This document shows positions 1-8,415 of a DNA stretch of 64,000 bases, one piece after another (position 1 is the stretch's first letter; every line of letters starts with the position of its first letter). Made by a program: the position numbers and the translations under genes. Source of the DNA: Saccharothrix sp. ST-888 (GTDB lineage: Bacteria > Actinomycetota > Actinomycetes > Streptomycetales > Streptomycetaceae). The notes under the pieces were generated by a model. That model did no database searches. It worked only from the letters and a program-made list of their open reading frames with translations, and was not told the DNA's origin. The stretch is taken from NCBI RefSeq assembly GCF_000955975.1, contig NZ_JYJF01000015.1, forward strand, positions 16,478 to 80,477, read 5' to 3'.

Positions 1-67
1 GTGCACCGCGAGGTGGCTGATCCGTAATGGGTCGGCCACGTACAGTGGTGGAGATGGCCCTGAGGGC

Positions 68-95
68 CGTAACTCATTCGAGTGACGGTCGTTGG
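68..95 (+). promoter_or_regulatory. sigma-BldN-type promoter of bldM
   Basis: The sequence reads CGTAAC (68-73), a 16-base spacer, then CGTTGG (90-95). Sigma-BldN promoters such as bldM p1 of Streptomyces coelicolor follow CGTAAC-N16-CGTTGA, so this differs at the last base only. It would give a leader of about 145 bases before the bldM ATG at 248. A TACAGT hexamer at 41-46 could be a second, upstream promoter, but I see no good -35 for it. Confidence 0.82.
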
Positions 96-247
96 TTGTG
101 CGGAGGCGGTTAGCGGGCGCTGGGCGTCGGGAACGGTCGCGGAAGATCCACGATCCCAACGAAGTCCGTCGCCAATCGGCCGTGTCGGAGAGAGTTCGAA
201 CCAGCCAGGAGGCTCAACGTGACGCGGATCAGCTGCGGAGGACGGTC

Positions 248-859
248 ATGACATCCGTACTCGTCTGCGACGATTCCCCGCTCGCCCGGGAGGCGCTTCG
301 CCGCGCGGTGGCGACAGTGCCCGGTGTCGATCGGGTGACCACTGCGACGAACGGTGAGGAGGTACTGCGCCGCTGGGTGGCCGACCGCTCCGATCTCGTT
401 CTGATGGACGTCCGGATGCCCGGCCTCGGTGGCGTGGAGACCGTCCGGCGGCTGCTGTCGGCGGACCCGGGCGCGCGCATCATCATGCTCACCGTCGCCG
501 AGGACCTGGACGGGGTCGCCCTCGCGGTCGCCGCCGGTGCCCGCGGCTACCTGCACAAGGACGCCTCGCGCGCCGAGCTGCGGGCCACCGTCACCCAGGC
601 GCTGGCCGACCCGACCTGGCGGCTCGCCCCGCGCCGGCTGCGCAGCCCCGACATGGGCGCGGCTCCCACGCTGACGGCGCGTGAGATCCAGGTGCTCGAA
701 GGCATGAGCCACGGGCGCAGCAACGCGGAGATCGGCCGGGAGCTCTTCCTCTCCGAGGACACCGTCAAAACCCATGCCAGGCGCCTGTTCAAGAAGCTGG
801 GCGCCTCGGACCGTGCACACGCGGTGGCCCTCGGTTTCCGCTGGGGTCTGGTCCGCTGA
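248..859 (+). CDS. bldM: BldM, orphan response regulator for aerial development
   Basis: This 203-residue protein has an N-terminal receiver domain with acidic pair Asp8-Asp9 and phospho-acceptor-position Asp54 in LMDVRMPG, and a C-terminal LuxR/FixJ helix-turn-helix beginning LTAREIQVLEGMSHG. The sequence is essentially that of Streptomyces BldM, which acts as a homodimer early in aerial growth and as a heterodimer with WhiI late in sporulation, without needing receiver phosphorylation. I start at ATG 248, behind GGAGGAC with good spacing; an upstream in-frame extension from 92 has non-coding character and lies in the leader. No kinase gene is adjacent, as expected for an orphan regulator. 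Transcription probably depends on sigma-BldN from the promoter at 68-95. Confidence 0.96.
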   Translation: MTSVLVCDDSPLAREALRRAVATVPGVDRVTTATNGEEVLRRWVADRSDLVLMDVRMPGLGGVETVRRLLSADPGARIIMLTVAEDLDGVALAVAAGARGYLHKDASRAELRATVTQALADPTWRLAPRRLRSPDMGAAPTLTAREIQVLEGMSHGRSNAEIGRELFLSEDTVKTHARRLFKKLGASDRAHAVALGFRWGLVR

Positions 860-1164
860 GAGAGGGCCGCCCGGCCGTTTCGATCGCTCAGACGTATGAC
901 GTTGAGGTCCCGAGGCTGCACCATGGAGTAGTGGAGCACCTCGGGGACCGGCGGACAGGGACTGCGGCGAAGAGTGCGGCCGCAGGAGGCTCGGCGAGCG
1001 GGACGGATCAGGGCACCTTCGGGCCGGTGGCGGCTGCGGAGGGCGGGGCGGGAGGCGGCGCGATGCGGACGGTGGCGACGCACGGTGGTGCGGTGCATAA
1101 CGTTCCGATGCACAACTCCGGACGCGGTGCCGCGTTTTCCGGTCCGACCAGGCACCATGGACCG

Positions 1165-1851
1165 ATGTACGACGACGAGGCCCGGTCCGAAGAGCCCCCG
1201 CCCGGTGCTCCCGCGACCGATCAGGCCGATCAGTCGTACGCGGAGGACGACGGGTCCCGTCGGCCGGTGCTCGGCACCGGCGGCTCGGCGCAGCTGGGCG
1301 GGCTGGTCGCCGCCGCGGTCCGCGGTGAGGGTCCCGCGATCGACGCACTGCTCGCCTATGTCCACCCGCTCGCGCTGCGCTACTGCCGGGGCCGGCTGGT
1401 CCGGCTGCCCGGGGGCGCCCGGCACCATGTGGACGACGTGGCCCAGGAGGTCTGCGTCGCGGTGCTCTGCGCGCTGCCACGCTACAAGGACGAGGGCCGC
1501 CCGTTCGAGGCCTTCGTGTACGGGATCGCCGCACACAAGATCGCCGACCTGCAGCGGGCCGCGATGCGCGGTCCCGGCTCCACCGTGATCCCGCCCGACG
1601 ACCTGCCCGAGCTCCCCGACGAGGCGCTCGGCCCGGAGGAGCGGGCACTGCTCAGCAGCGACGCCGCCTGGGCCAAGGAGCTGCTCTCCAACCTGCCCGC
1701 GCGCCAGCGTGAGCTCGTGCTGCTGCGGGTGGCCGCCGGGCTGTCGGCGGAGGAGACCGGCGAGGTGCTCGGCATGTCGCCGGGTGCCGTGCGGGTGGCC
1801 CAGCACCGGGCGCTGAGCCGGCTCCGGGCGCTGGCGGAAGAGTCCTCGTAG
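1165..1851 (+). CDS. shbA: ECF-type RNA polymerase sigma factor, ShbA/SigD-like
   Basis: The protein contains sigma-70 region 2 (HHVDDVAQEVCVAVL through GRPFEAFVYGIAAHKIADLQRA) and region 4 (LPARQRELVLLRVAAGLSAEETGEVLGMSPGAVRVAQHRAL). Position between bldM and guaB matches the sigma gene known as shbA in Streptomyces griseus, whose product drives transcription of the principal sigma gene hrdB, and sigD in mycobacteria. The start is uncertain. ATG 1165 gives 228 residues and the best codon bias but lacks a clear ribosome site. ATG 1063 has a good GGAGG 7 bases upstream, but the stretch 1063-1164 has many A/T third bases (CAT, GTT, TTT) and looks untranslated. The 305-base gap 860-1164 holds no other gene. 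The family is sure, the symbol is by sequence resemblance and synteny. Confidence 0.85.
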   Translation: MYDDEARSEEPPPGAPATDQADQSYAEDDGSRRPVLGTGGSAQLGGLVAAAVRGEGPAIDALLAYVHPLALRYCRGRLVRLPGGARHHVDDVAQEVCVAVLCALPRYKDEGRPFEAFVYGIAAHKIADLQRAAMRGPGSTVIPPDDLPELPDEALGPEERALLSSDAAWAKELLSNLPARQRELVLLRVAAGLSAEETGEVLGMSPGAVRVAQHRALSRLRALAEESS

Positions 1852-1880
1852 CGCCCGCGTTGTCAAGGGGGCGCGATCCA

Positions 1881-1909
1881 ATACCCCGGACACCAGTACC
1901 ATGGGGTAT
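1881..1909. promoter_or_regulatory. inverted repeat in the guaB leader region
   Basis: ATACCCC (1881-1887) and GGGGTAT (1903-1909) form a perfect 7-base inverted repeat with a 15-base gap. It lies early in the 316-base gap 1852-2167 between the sigma gene and guaB, just after TTGTCA at 1860-1865 that could be a -35 box. It is not followed by a T-run and is not GC-rich, so an operator is more likely than a terminator. The rest of the gap shows no gene. Confidence 0.35.
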
Positions 1910-2167
1910 CGGCGCCTGGTCAGGTCGCCCAAAGTTTCGTAGGCGTGCGCGAGGTTCCCTTGGAGGTTCCTCCAAGCGTTGAGCGTTCTGGTGGCCTGAG
2001 CCTGAGCCGGTGTGCGCGGGCGGACCGAGGCCGTACGACGGCCGATGTCTCCGCCCTGCTGAGAGCTACGCGCCCGGAAACCCCGGACCGGGTGCGATTC
2101 AGATCGACGGCCCTCCCTCCTTGCCCGGCCTCGGCCAGGAGGGGCCCATAGGAAGGTCACCCCGCAC

Positions 2168-3670
2168 ATGTCTTATAACGCTGCAGGCGTACCCGAGAAG
2201 TTCGCCATGCTCGGGCTCACGTACGACGACGTCCTGCTGCTGCCCGGGGCCTCCGAGGTGCTGCCGAACGAGGTCGACACGTCCTCCCGGGTCTCCCGCA
2301 ACGTCCGGGTGAACATTCCGATGCTCTCGGCGGCCATGGACAAGGTCACCGAGTCCCGGATGGCCATCGCGATGGCCCGCCAGGGCGGCGTCGGCGTGCT
2401 GCACCGCAACCTGTCCATCGAGGACCAGGTCAACCAGGTCGACCTCGTGAAGCGCTCCGAGTCCGGCATGGTCACCGACCCGATCACGGTCGGCCCGGAG
2501 GCCACCCTGGCCGAGGCGGACGCGCTCTGCGCCCGCTTCCGGATCAGCGGCGTCCCGGTCGCCGATCCGGAGGGCCGGCTGCTCGGCATCGTCACCAACC
2601 GTGACATGGCCTTCGAGTCGGACCGCAGCCGCCAGGTCCGCGAGATCATGACCCCGATGCCGCTGATCACCGGCAAGGTCGGCATCTCCGGCGAGGAGGC
2701 CATCGGCCTGCTCCGCCGCCACAAGATCGAGAAGCTGCCGCTGGTCGACGACGAGGGCCGGATCAAGGGCCTGATCACCGTCAAGGACTTCGTCAAGGCC
2801 GAGCAGTACCCGAACGCCGCCAAGGACGCCGAGGGCCGGCTGCTGGTCGGCGCCGCCGTCGGCGCCTCCGCCGAGGCCTTCGACCGCGCCCAGGCGCTGG
2901 TCGGCGCCGGAGTCGACTTCCTGGTCGTGGACACCTCGCACGGCCACAGCCACAACGCGCTCGCCTGGATCGCCAAGATCAAGGCGGCCGTGGGCGTGGA
3001 CGTGGTCGGCGGCAACGTCGCCACCCGGGACGGTGCCCAGGCGCTGATCGACGCGGGCGTGGACGGCGTCAAGGTCGGCGTCGGCCCCGGCTCGATCTGC
3101 ACCACCCGCGTGGTCGCCGGCATCGGCGTCCCGCAGGTCACCGCCATCTACGAGGCCGCGCTGGCCTGCCAGGCGGCCGGCGTGCCGGTCATCGGCGACG
3201 GCGGCCTGCAGTACTCCGGCGACATCGGCAAGGCGCTGTGCGCCGGTGCCGACACCGTGATGCTCGGCTCGCTGCTGGCCGGCTGCGAGGAGTCGCCGGG
3301 CGAGCTGATGTTCATCAACGGCAAGCAGTTCAAGTCGTACCGCGGCATGGGCTCGCTGGGCGCCATGCAGTCGCGCGGGCAGGGCCGCTCGTACTCCAAG
3401 GACCGCTACTTCCAGGCCGAGGTGGCCTCGGACGACAAGCTGGTGCCCGAGGGCATCGAGGGCCAGGTCCCGTACCGGGGCCCGCTGGGCGCCGTGCTGC
3501 ACCAGCTGGTCGGCGGGCTGCGGCAGACCATGGGCTACGTCGGCGCGGGCACCATCGAGGAGATGCAGACCAAGGGACGCTTCGTCCGGATCACCTCGGC
3601 GGGCCTCAAGGAGAGCCACCCGCACGACATCCAGATGACCGTCGAGGCGCCGAACTACACCAGCCGCTGA
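2168..3670 (+). CDS. guaB: IMP dehydrogenase
   Basis: GuaB oxidises IMP to XMP with NAD+, the first committed step to GTP. The 500-residue length is usual for bacterial IMPDH. The N-terminal barrel half starts LTYDDVLLLPG, a pair of CBS domains follows at about residues 95-215 (for example MVTDPITV and IMTPMPLI), and the barrel resumes with the catalytic loop GPGSICTTR, in which Cys311 is the nucleophile. The flap motif YRGMGSLGAM and the C-terminal GTIEEMQTKG segment are present. The ATG at 2168 follows AGGAAGGT. It is followed by guaB3, and guaA lies 12 kb downstream. Confidence 0.97.
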   Translation: MSYNAAGVPEKFAMLGLTYDDVLLLPGASEVLPNEVDTSSRVSRNVRVNIPMLSAAMDKVTESRMAIAMARQGGVGVLHRNLSIEDQVNQVDLVKRSESGMVTDPITVGPEATLAEADALCARFRISGVPVADPEGRLLGIVTNRDMAFESDRSRQVREIMTPMPLITGKVGISGEEAIGLLRRHKIEKLPLVDDEGRIKGLITVKDFVKAEQYPNAAKDAEGRLLVGAAVGASAEAFDRAQALVGAGVDFLVVDTSHGHSHNALAWIAKIKAAVGVDVVGGNVATRDGAQALIDAGVDGVKVGVGPGSICTTRVVAGIGVPQVTAIYEAALACQAAGVPVIGDGGLQYSGDIGKALCAGADTVMLGSLLAGCEESPGELMFINGKQFKSYRGMGSLGAMQSRGQGRSYSKDRYFQAEVASDDKLVPEGIEGQVPYRGPLGAVLHQLVGGLRQTMGYVGAGTIEEMQTKGRFVRITSAGLKESHPHDIQMTVEAPNYTSR

Positions 3671-3796
3671 CGGTTCGCCGACGCCGACGGGAACGTCCAC
3701 CGGGGCGCTCCGGGGCACCGGTGCGCCCAGGTGCGGGATACTGGGGGCGGTCGGGGTGACCCGGCGCGAGTGAAGCAAGCAGCAGAAGGGCTCGAA

Positions 3797-4924
3797 GTGA
3801 CTGAGATCGAGATCGGGCGAGGCAAGCGCGGCCGCCGGGCGTACTCCTTCGACGACATCGCCGTCGTCCCCAGCCGTCGCACCCGGGACCCGAAGGAGGT
3901 CTCGATCGCCTGGCAGATCGACGCCTACCGCTTCGAGCTGCCGTTCCTGGCGGCCCCGATGGACAGCGTGGTCTCGCCCGCGCAGGCCATCGCCATCGGC
4001 CAGCTCGGCGGCCTCGGCGTGCTGAACCTCGAAGGTCTGTGGACCCGGTACGAGGACCCGCAGCCGCTGCTGGACGAGATCGCCGCGATCACGGACGAGG
4101 CCGCCGCGACCCGCCGTCTGCAGGAGATCTACGCCGCGCCGATCCAGGCCGACCTGATCGGCAAGCGGATCAAGGAGGTGCGCGAGTCCGGTGTGGTGAC
4201 CGCCGCCGCGCTCTCGCCGCAGCGCACCGCCGAGTTCTCCAAGGCCGTCGTGGACGCCGGTGTGGACGTCTTCGTGATCCGTGGCACCACGGTCTCCGCC
4301 GAGCACGTCTCGGGCGCCGCCGAGCCGCTGAACCTGAAGCAGTTCATCTACGAGCTGGACGTTCCGGTGATCGTCGGCGGCTGCGCCACGTACACCGCCG
4401 CGCTGCACCTGATGCGGACCGGCGCGGCCGGTGTGCTGGTCGGCTTCGGCGGCGGTGCCGCCCACACCACCCGCAACGTGCTGGGCATCCAGGTCCCGAT
4501 GGCGACCGCGGTGGCCGACGTGGCCGCCGCCCGCCGCGACTACATGGACGAGTCCGGCGGCCGCTACGTGCACGTCATCGCGGACGGCGGCGTCGGCTAC
4601 AGCGGCGACATCGCCAAGGCCGTCGCCTGCGGCGCGGACGCGGTGATGATCGGCGCCGCGCTGGCCCGTGGCACCGACGCGCCGGGCAAGGGCTTCCACT
4701 GGGGCATGGAGGCCGTCCACGACGAGCTGCCGCGCGGAAAGCGCGTGGACCTCGGCACGGTCGGCACCACCCAGGAGATCCTCACCGGCCCGTCGCACAC
4801 CCCCGACGGCACGATGAACCTCTTCGGTGCGCTGCGCCGCGCGATGGCCACCACCGGCTACTCGGAGCTCAAGGAGTTCCAGCGGGTCGAGGTCACCGTC
4901 AACCCGGCGCTCAACCACCGGTAG
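3797..4924 (+). CDS. guaB3: GuaB3-family IMP dehydrogenase-related protein
   Basis: A 375-residue, CBS-less relative of IMPDH/GMP reductase, matching the length of mycobacterial GuaB3 (Rv3410c). It keeps the substrate-binding start YSFDDIAVVPSRRTR, MDSVVSP and the phosphate-binding IADGGVGYSGDIAKA motif. At the position of the IMPDH catalytic Cys (GSICTTR) it reads GAAHTTR, with His223 instead of Cys, so classical covalent IMPDH chemistry is doubtful here. Cyanobacterial GuaB3 has been reported to act as an IMPDH, so activity of the family is open. I choose GTG 3797 because GAAGGG lies 6 bases upstream and family members begin with the equivalent of TEIEIGRGKR; an ATG at 3731 would add 22 unlikely residues. 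It sits 126 bases after guaB. Confidence 0.9.
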   Translation: MTEIEIGRGKRGRRAYSFDDIAVVPSRRTRDPKEVSIAWQIDAYRFELPFLAAPMDSVVSPAQAIAIGQLGGLGVLNLEGLWTRYEDPQPLLDEIAAITDEAAATRRLQEIYAAPIQADLIGKRIKEVRESGVVTAAALSPQRTAEFSKAVVDAGVDVFVIRGTTVSAEHVSGAAEPLNLKQFIYELDVPVIVGGCATYTAALHLMRTGAAGVLVGFGGGAAHTTRNVLGIQVPMATAVADVAAARRDYMDESGGRYVHVIADGGVGYSGDIAKAVACGADAVMIGAALARGTDAPGKGFHWGMEAVHDELPRGKRVDLGTVGTTQEILTGPSHTPDGTMNLFGALRRAMATTGYSELKEFQRVEVTVNPALNHR

Positions 4925-4956
4925 GCGCTGCCGTCGCTGACGGACCGTACGCATCC

Positions 4957-4988
4957 GGCAGGGCCCCCGCTTCGGCGGGGGCCCTGCC
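4957..4988. terminator. strong hairpin terminator after guaB3
   Basis: A perfect 14-base stem (4957-4970 with 4975-4988) closes on a TTCG tetraloop and is followed by a short GTTTC. It lies between the convergent guaB3 and membrane-protein genes and may serve both. Confidence 0.9.
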
Positions 4989-5045
4989 GCGTTTCGGCCC
5001 GGGCCTGCCCCGGCTTGCCCGGCCTGTCCGGTCGGCTCGGCTCGG

Positions 5046-5507
5046 TCAGGCTGCGAAGCGCCTGGTGAAGGTGTAGCCCTCGAAGACGGCGAGACCGTAG
5101 AAGACCAGGTCCAGCACGCCGCGGGTGTCCTGCCAGATCCGGAAGGTGGCGTCGAGCTCCGAGCCGAACAGGTCGAGGAAGGAGGCGCCGAGCTGCTCGT
5201 GGGCGTAGAGCGCGATGCCGAAGAGCTGGCCCAGGAACAGCCCGAACACCGACAGCACCGCGCCTGCCACCGGCAGCGAGGGGTTGCGCCCGCCCAGCTT
5301 CCCGAGGGCGAAGGCGACCGCGGCCGCGACGCCGAGGACCACCCAGCCGATCTCGCGGTCGAGCGCCTTCATCAGGAACCCGTACGCCAGTGCGCCGGCC
5401 ACGGCGGCGCCGGTCGCCGCGGCGACGGCGAGGGCCGGGCTCCGGGGCGCGGCGGCGGGTGCGGGGACCGGAAAAGGGAGTTCGGTGCCGGGCGCCGGTG
5501 TGCTCAT
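5046..5507 (-). CDS. small integral membrane protein, unknown function
   Basis: The 153-residue product has a Pro/Ala-rich N-terminus (residues 1-20) and about four hydrophobic segments (near 25-50, 55-72, 78-100 and 130-145). I recognise no enzyme or transporter motif. The start ATG at 5507 is preceded on the minus strand by GGGGGAAT. It is convergent with guaB3 and divergent from the first kinase gene. Function unknown. Confidence 0.75.
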   Translation of the reverse strand: MSTPAPGTELPFPVPAPAAAPRSPALAVAAATGAAVAGALAYGFLMKALDREIGWVVLGVAAAVAFALGKLGGRNPSLPVAGAVLSVFGLFLGQLFGIALYAHEQLGASFLDLFGSELDATFRIWQDTRGVLDLVFYGLAVFEGYTFTRRFAA

Positions 5508-5801
5508 GCTGGTATTCCCCCAGGGAGATTCTGTGAACGACGGCGAACGCTAGCAGTGCCAACGAGGCTGGAGACAGTCATTTCTGATGGCCGATCGGGC
5601 ACTGACCATCGTCGTCCCGGCCGGAACCCGACGGTCGGACCCGGGGCGGGTGGTGAGGCGCCCCCGGGACAGGGGATGATGGAGGCTTGGCGTTCGGAGC
5701 CCCGCCGCCGGGTGCAGTCCATGGCCCCGGTCGGTCTGCCCGCGGCTCCTGCCGACGCACCGTCATCCCGAACGCCGCCGCACATGGGGGAAGAGGCACC
5801 A

Positions 5802-7715
5802 ATGACCCAGCCGCACGGTTCCACCGGACGTCTCCTCGCCGGTCGTTACCGGCTGAACGAGGTGCTCGGCCGGGGCGGGATGGGGACCGTGTGGCGGGCC
5901 GAGGACGAACTGCTCGGCCGGATCGTCGCCGTCAAGGAACTGCGGATGCAGGGCGGCGTGGACGAGGACGAGAAGCACCGTCTGATCGTCCGTACGCTGC
6001 GCGAGGCCAAGGCGACCGCGCGGATCCGGCACACCGCCGCCGTCACCGTCTTCGACGTGGTCGAGGAGGACGAGCGGCCGTGGATCGTGATGGAACTGGT
6101 CGAGTCGCGCTCGCTGGCCGAGGTCATCAAGGAGGAGGGCACGCTGAGCCCCGGCCGGGCCGCCGAGATCGCACTCGACGTGCTGGGCGTGCTCGGCGCC
6201 GCGCACAGCCAGGGCATCCTGCACCGGGACGTCAAGCCGTCGAACGTCCTGATCGGCGAGGACGGCCGGGTCGTGCTCACCGACTTCGGCATCGCCAGCG
6301 TCGAGGGCGACGTCTCGATCACCTCCACCGGCATGCTGGTCGGCGCCCCCTCGTACATCTCGCCGGAGCGGGCGCGCGGGCAGAAGCCCGGACCGCCCGC
6401 CGACCTCTGGTCGCTCGGCGGCACGCTGTACGCGATGGTCGAGGGCAAGCCCCCGTACGACCGCGGGTCGGCGCTGGCCACCCTCACCGCCGTGATGACC
6501 GAGACCCTGCCCAGGTCCGCGAACGCCGGGCCGCTGCAGCCCGTCATCGACGGCCTGCTGGAGAAGGACCCCGCCCGGCGGCTGGACGCCTCCACCACCC
6601 GGTCGATGCTCAAGCGGATCGTCGCCGACTCGACCGGCAAGGCGGAGTCCACCACCCAGCAGGCGGTGCCGCCGCCCGCGGTCGACGTGCCGTCGGCCGG
6701 GCCGAAGAAGGCCACCGAGGCCCCCGCGAAGGCTGAGAAGGCCGTGAAGGCGGCGAAGCCGGGGAAGGCCGAGCAGGTGGACCGGGCCGCCGAGGCCGGC
6801 CGGTCGGCCGCGACCGAGAGTCCCAGGCGCGGCGTGAGCGGGCTGCTGGGGACGGTCCGGGTCGGCAGCCGGGCGGCGGAACAGCCTGCTGCGGCTCCGA
6901 TACCCAGGCCCGCGCCGGTGCCCCCCGTCCCGAGCGCCGAGCCCGAGACCACGGCGGTGCCGTCGTCCGCCGTGCGGCCCGGGAGGCCCGGCCTGGTCCG
7001 GCGCCCGGCGGTGCTCGCGGGGGCCGCGCTGGTGGTCGTCCTGCTGGTGCTGGCCGTGCTGTTCGTGCTGCTGCGGAACAGCGGCAGCAGCACCGCGGGC
7101 GCGAGCTCCACGGACGCCGTGAGCCCGGCCGCGTCCGCGTCCGCCTCGCCGACGGTCACCAAGGCGGCCGCCCCGGTGCCCGCCACCACCCCCGGTACTG
7201 CCGCCCCGGCAGGCAGCCGGCCGCCGGCGAGCAGCGCCCCCGCGACGGCCGGCGGCAGTCCCGCCGCCGACCCGGCGGTGCCGGCCGGGTTCCACCAGTA
7301 CAACGACGCCTCGGGCTTCTCGATCGTCCTCCCGGACTGGCTGAAGTACGCGGGGGAGGACTACCACTCCACCAGCCGCAAGTTCGAGGGCAACGGCGTG
7401 AAGCTGGTGGTGGACTGGACCACCACACCGGGGAAGAGCGCCCTCGCGGACTGGCAGGACTCCGACGAGTCGAACACCATGCGCAACTACCAGCGCATCC
7501 AGCTCAAGCAGATCACCTACCAGCAGTGGACCAACGCCGCCGACTGGGAGTGGACCTACAGCGGCAACCCCAAGCTGCACTCGCTGAACCGGGGCTTCGT
7601 CACCGGCAACTACGGCTACGCGCTCTACTGGACCATCCCGGACGCCGACTGGAACTCGTCCGCCAACGCGCAGGCCAGGCAGGTCGGCTTCGACACCTTC
7701 AAGCCCGCGTCCTGA
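5802..7715 (+). CDS. transmembrane Ser/Thr protein kinase
   Basis: A 637-residue Hanks-type kinase. Residues 15-270 are the kinase domain: Gly-rich loop LGRGGMGTVW, ATP-anchoring Lys45 in VAVKEL, catalytic loop HRDVKPSNVL (Asp143), DFG (Asp161) and APSYISPERARG, so it should be active. An Ala/Lys/Pro-rich linker (about 280-395) leads to one membrane segment at about 402-427. The extracellular end has a Ser/Ala/Thr-rich stalk and a globular domain from about 490 (HQYNDASGFSIVLPDW). There are no PASTA repeats. I start at ATG 5802, downstream of GGGGGAAGAGG. It opens a kinase cluster with a pseudokinase and a third kinase whose outer domain looks related. Confidence 0.95.
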   Translation: MTQPHGSTGRLLAGRYRLNEVLGRGGMGTVWRAEDELLGRIVAVKELRMQGGVDEDEKHRLIVRTLREAKATARIRHTAAVTVFDVVEEDERPWIVMELVESRSLAEVIKEEGTLSPGRAAEIALDVLGVLGAAHSQGILHRDVKPSNVLIGEDGRVVLTDFGIASVEGDVSITSTGMLVGAPSYISPERARGQKPGPPADLWSLGGTLYAMVEGKPPYDRGSALATLTAVMTETLPRSANAGPLQPVIDGLLEKDPARRLDASTTRSMLKRIVADSTGKAESTTQQAVPPPAVDVPSAGPKKATEAPAKAEKAVKAAKPGKAEQVDRAAEAGRSAATESPRRGVSGLLGTVRVGSRAAEQPAAAPIPRPAPVPPVPSAEPETTAVPSSAVRPGRPGLVRRPAVLAGAALVVVLLVLAVLFVLLRNSGSSTAGASSTDAVSPAASASASPTVTKAAAPVPATTPGTAAPAGSRPPASSAPATAGGSPAADPAVPAGFHQYNDASGFSIVLPDWLKYAGEDYHSTSRKFEGNGVKLVVDWTTTPGKSALADWQDSDESNTMRNYQRIQLKQITYQQWTNAADWEWTYSGNPKLHSLNRGFVTGNYGYALYWTIPDADWNSSANAQARQVGFDTFKPAS

Positions 7716-7753
7716 CGGCCGAGTTCATGACGGGCCGGCGCCTGGCGAGCCGA

Positions 7754-7771
7754 CGGCCGGCGTACCGGCCG
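7754..7771. terminator. hairpin between convergent kinase and PH-like genes
   Basis: CGGCCGG (7754-7760) pairs with CCGGCCG (7765-7771) across a CGTA loop. There is no T-run, which is usual for terminators in this GC range, and the site lies between two convergent genes. Confidence 0.5.
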
Positions 7772-7793
7772 GTGGCGTCCGGGCGCGGGCGGC

Positions 7794-8306
7794 TCAGCCG
7801 ATCAGCCGCTGCCTGGCCCGGCTGAACTCCTCGTCGGTGAGTGCGCCGGAGGTGTGCAGGGCGGCCAGCCGCTCCAACCGGTCGAGCAGGTCGGCGGCGG
7901 GGGCGGGCCGGGCGGCCGTCCTGCGGCGGGCCGCGGCGGCAGCGGCCAGGATCTGCTCGGCGAAGATCCCGGCCTTGACGACGTCCTCGAAGCGGTGCGC
8001 GCCGGACAGCGCGATGACCTTGAGCACCTCGCCGTTCAGCCGGGTCTTCGTCACCGAGGCGTCCGTGACGGCCTCCAGCGCAACCGGCAGCGGCGGCTTG
8101 CCGTCCTTGAGGAAGAGCAGGCGGTGGGTGGTCAGGACCAGAGCACCCTTGCGGAAGTGGTCCGGGTGCCGGCCCGCCGTGGCCGCGACCGGTTGCTCGC
8201 CCGCCACCACGGTGGCCTGCACGGCGCGCAGCGCCGACTGCCTGCTGTCGGCGTTGTCGCCGCCGAGTACGTCGAAGGCCACGTCGATCAGATCGGTCCA
8301 GTCCAT
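7794..8306 (-). CDS. PH-like domain protein with C-terminal SHOCT motif
   Basis: This 170-residue cytoplasmic protein has a central beta-rich segment (about 45-115, KGALVLTTHRLLFLKDG) typical of bacterial PH/GRAM-like domains, then an Ala/Arg-rich linker, and ends in DLLDRLERLAALHTSGALTDEEFSRARQRLIG-type sequence, the short C-terminal SHOCT module found in many oligomeric or membrane-linked bacterial proteins. It is convergent with the first kinase gene and divergent from the pseudokinase gene, so it may work with the signalling cluster, but nothing in the sequence shows that. Confidence 0.78.
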   Translation of the reverse strand: MDWTDLIDVAFDVLGGDNADSRQSALRAVQATVVAGEQPVAATAGRHPDHFRKGALVLTTHRLLFLKDGKPPLPVALEAVTDASVTKTRLNGEVLKVIALSGAHRFEDVVKAGIFAEQILAAAAAARRRTAARPAPAADLLDRLERLAALHTSGALTDEEFSRARQRLIG

Positions 8307-8360
8307 GGGCCGAGCCTACTCAGTGGGCCGCGTACCCTGGCGGGAGACGAGCGGCCCGAG

Positions 8361-8394
8361 CAGATCCGAGAACCGACCAGATCCGAGACCCGAC
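8361..8394. repeat. 17-base tandem direct repeat between divergent genes
   Basis: CAGATCCGAGAACCGAC (8361-8377) is followed immediately by CAGATCCGAGACCCGAC (8378-8394), one mismatch. It lies in the 109-base gap between the PH-like gene and the pseudokinase gene, 22 bases before the latter's start, and could be a regulator-binding site. Confidence 0.55.
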
Positions 8395-8415
8395 TCACGT
8401 CCCCGAGGAAGGCGC

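Noticed and set aside
1063..1164. N-terminal extension of the sigma factor from ATG 1063
   Set aside because: Good ribosome site, but codon third positions look untranslated; kept only as an alternative start.
2099..4954. 951-codon minus-strand open frame across guaB and guaB3
   Set aside because: It is a shadow frame created by high GC3 in two certain plus-strand genes; its product is Val/Gly/Asp/His/Arg-rich without any domain.
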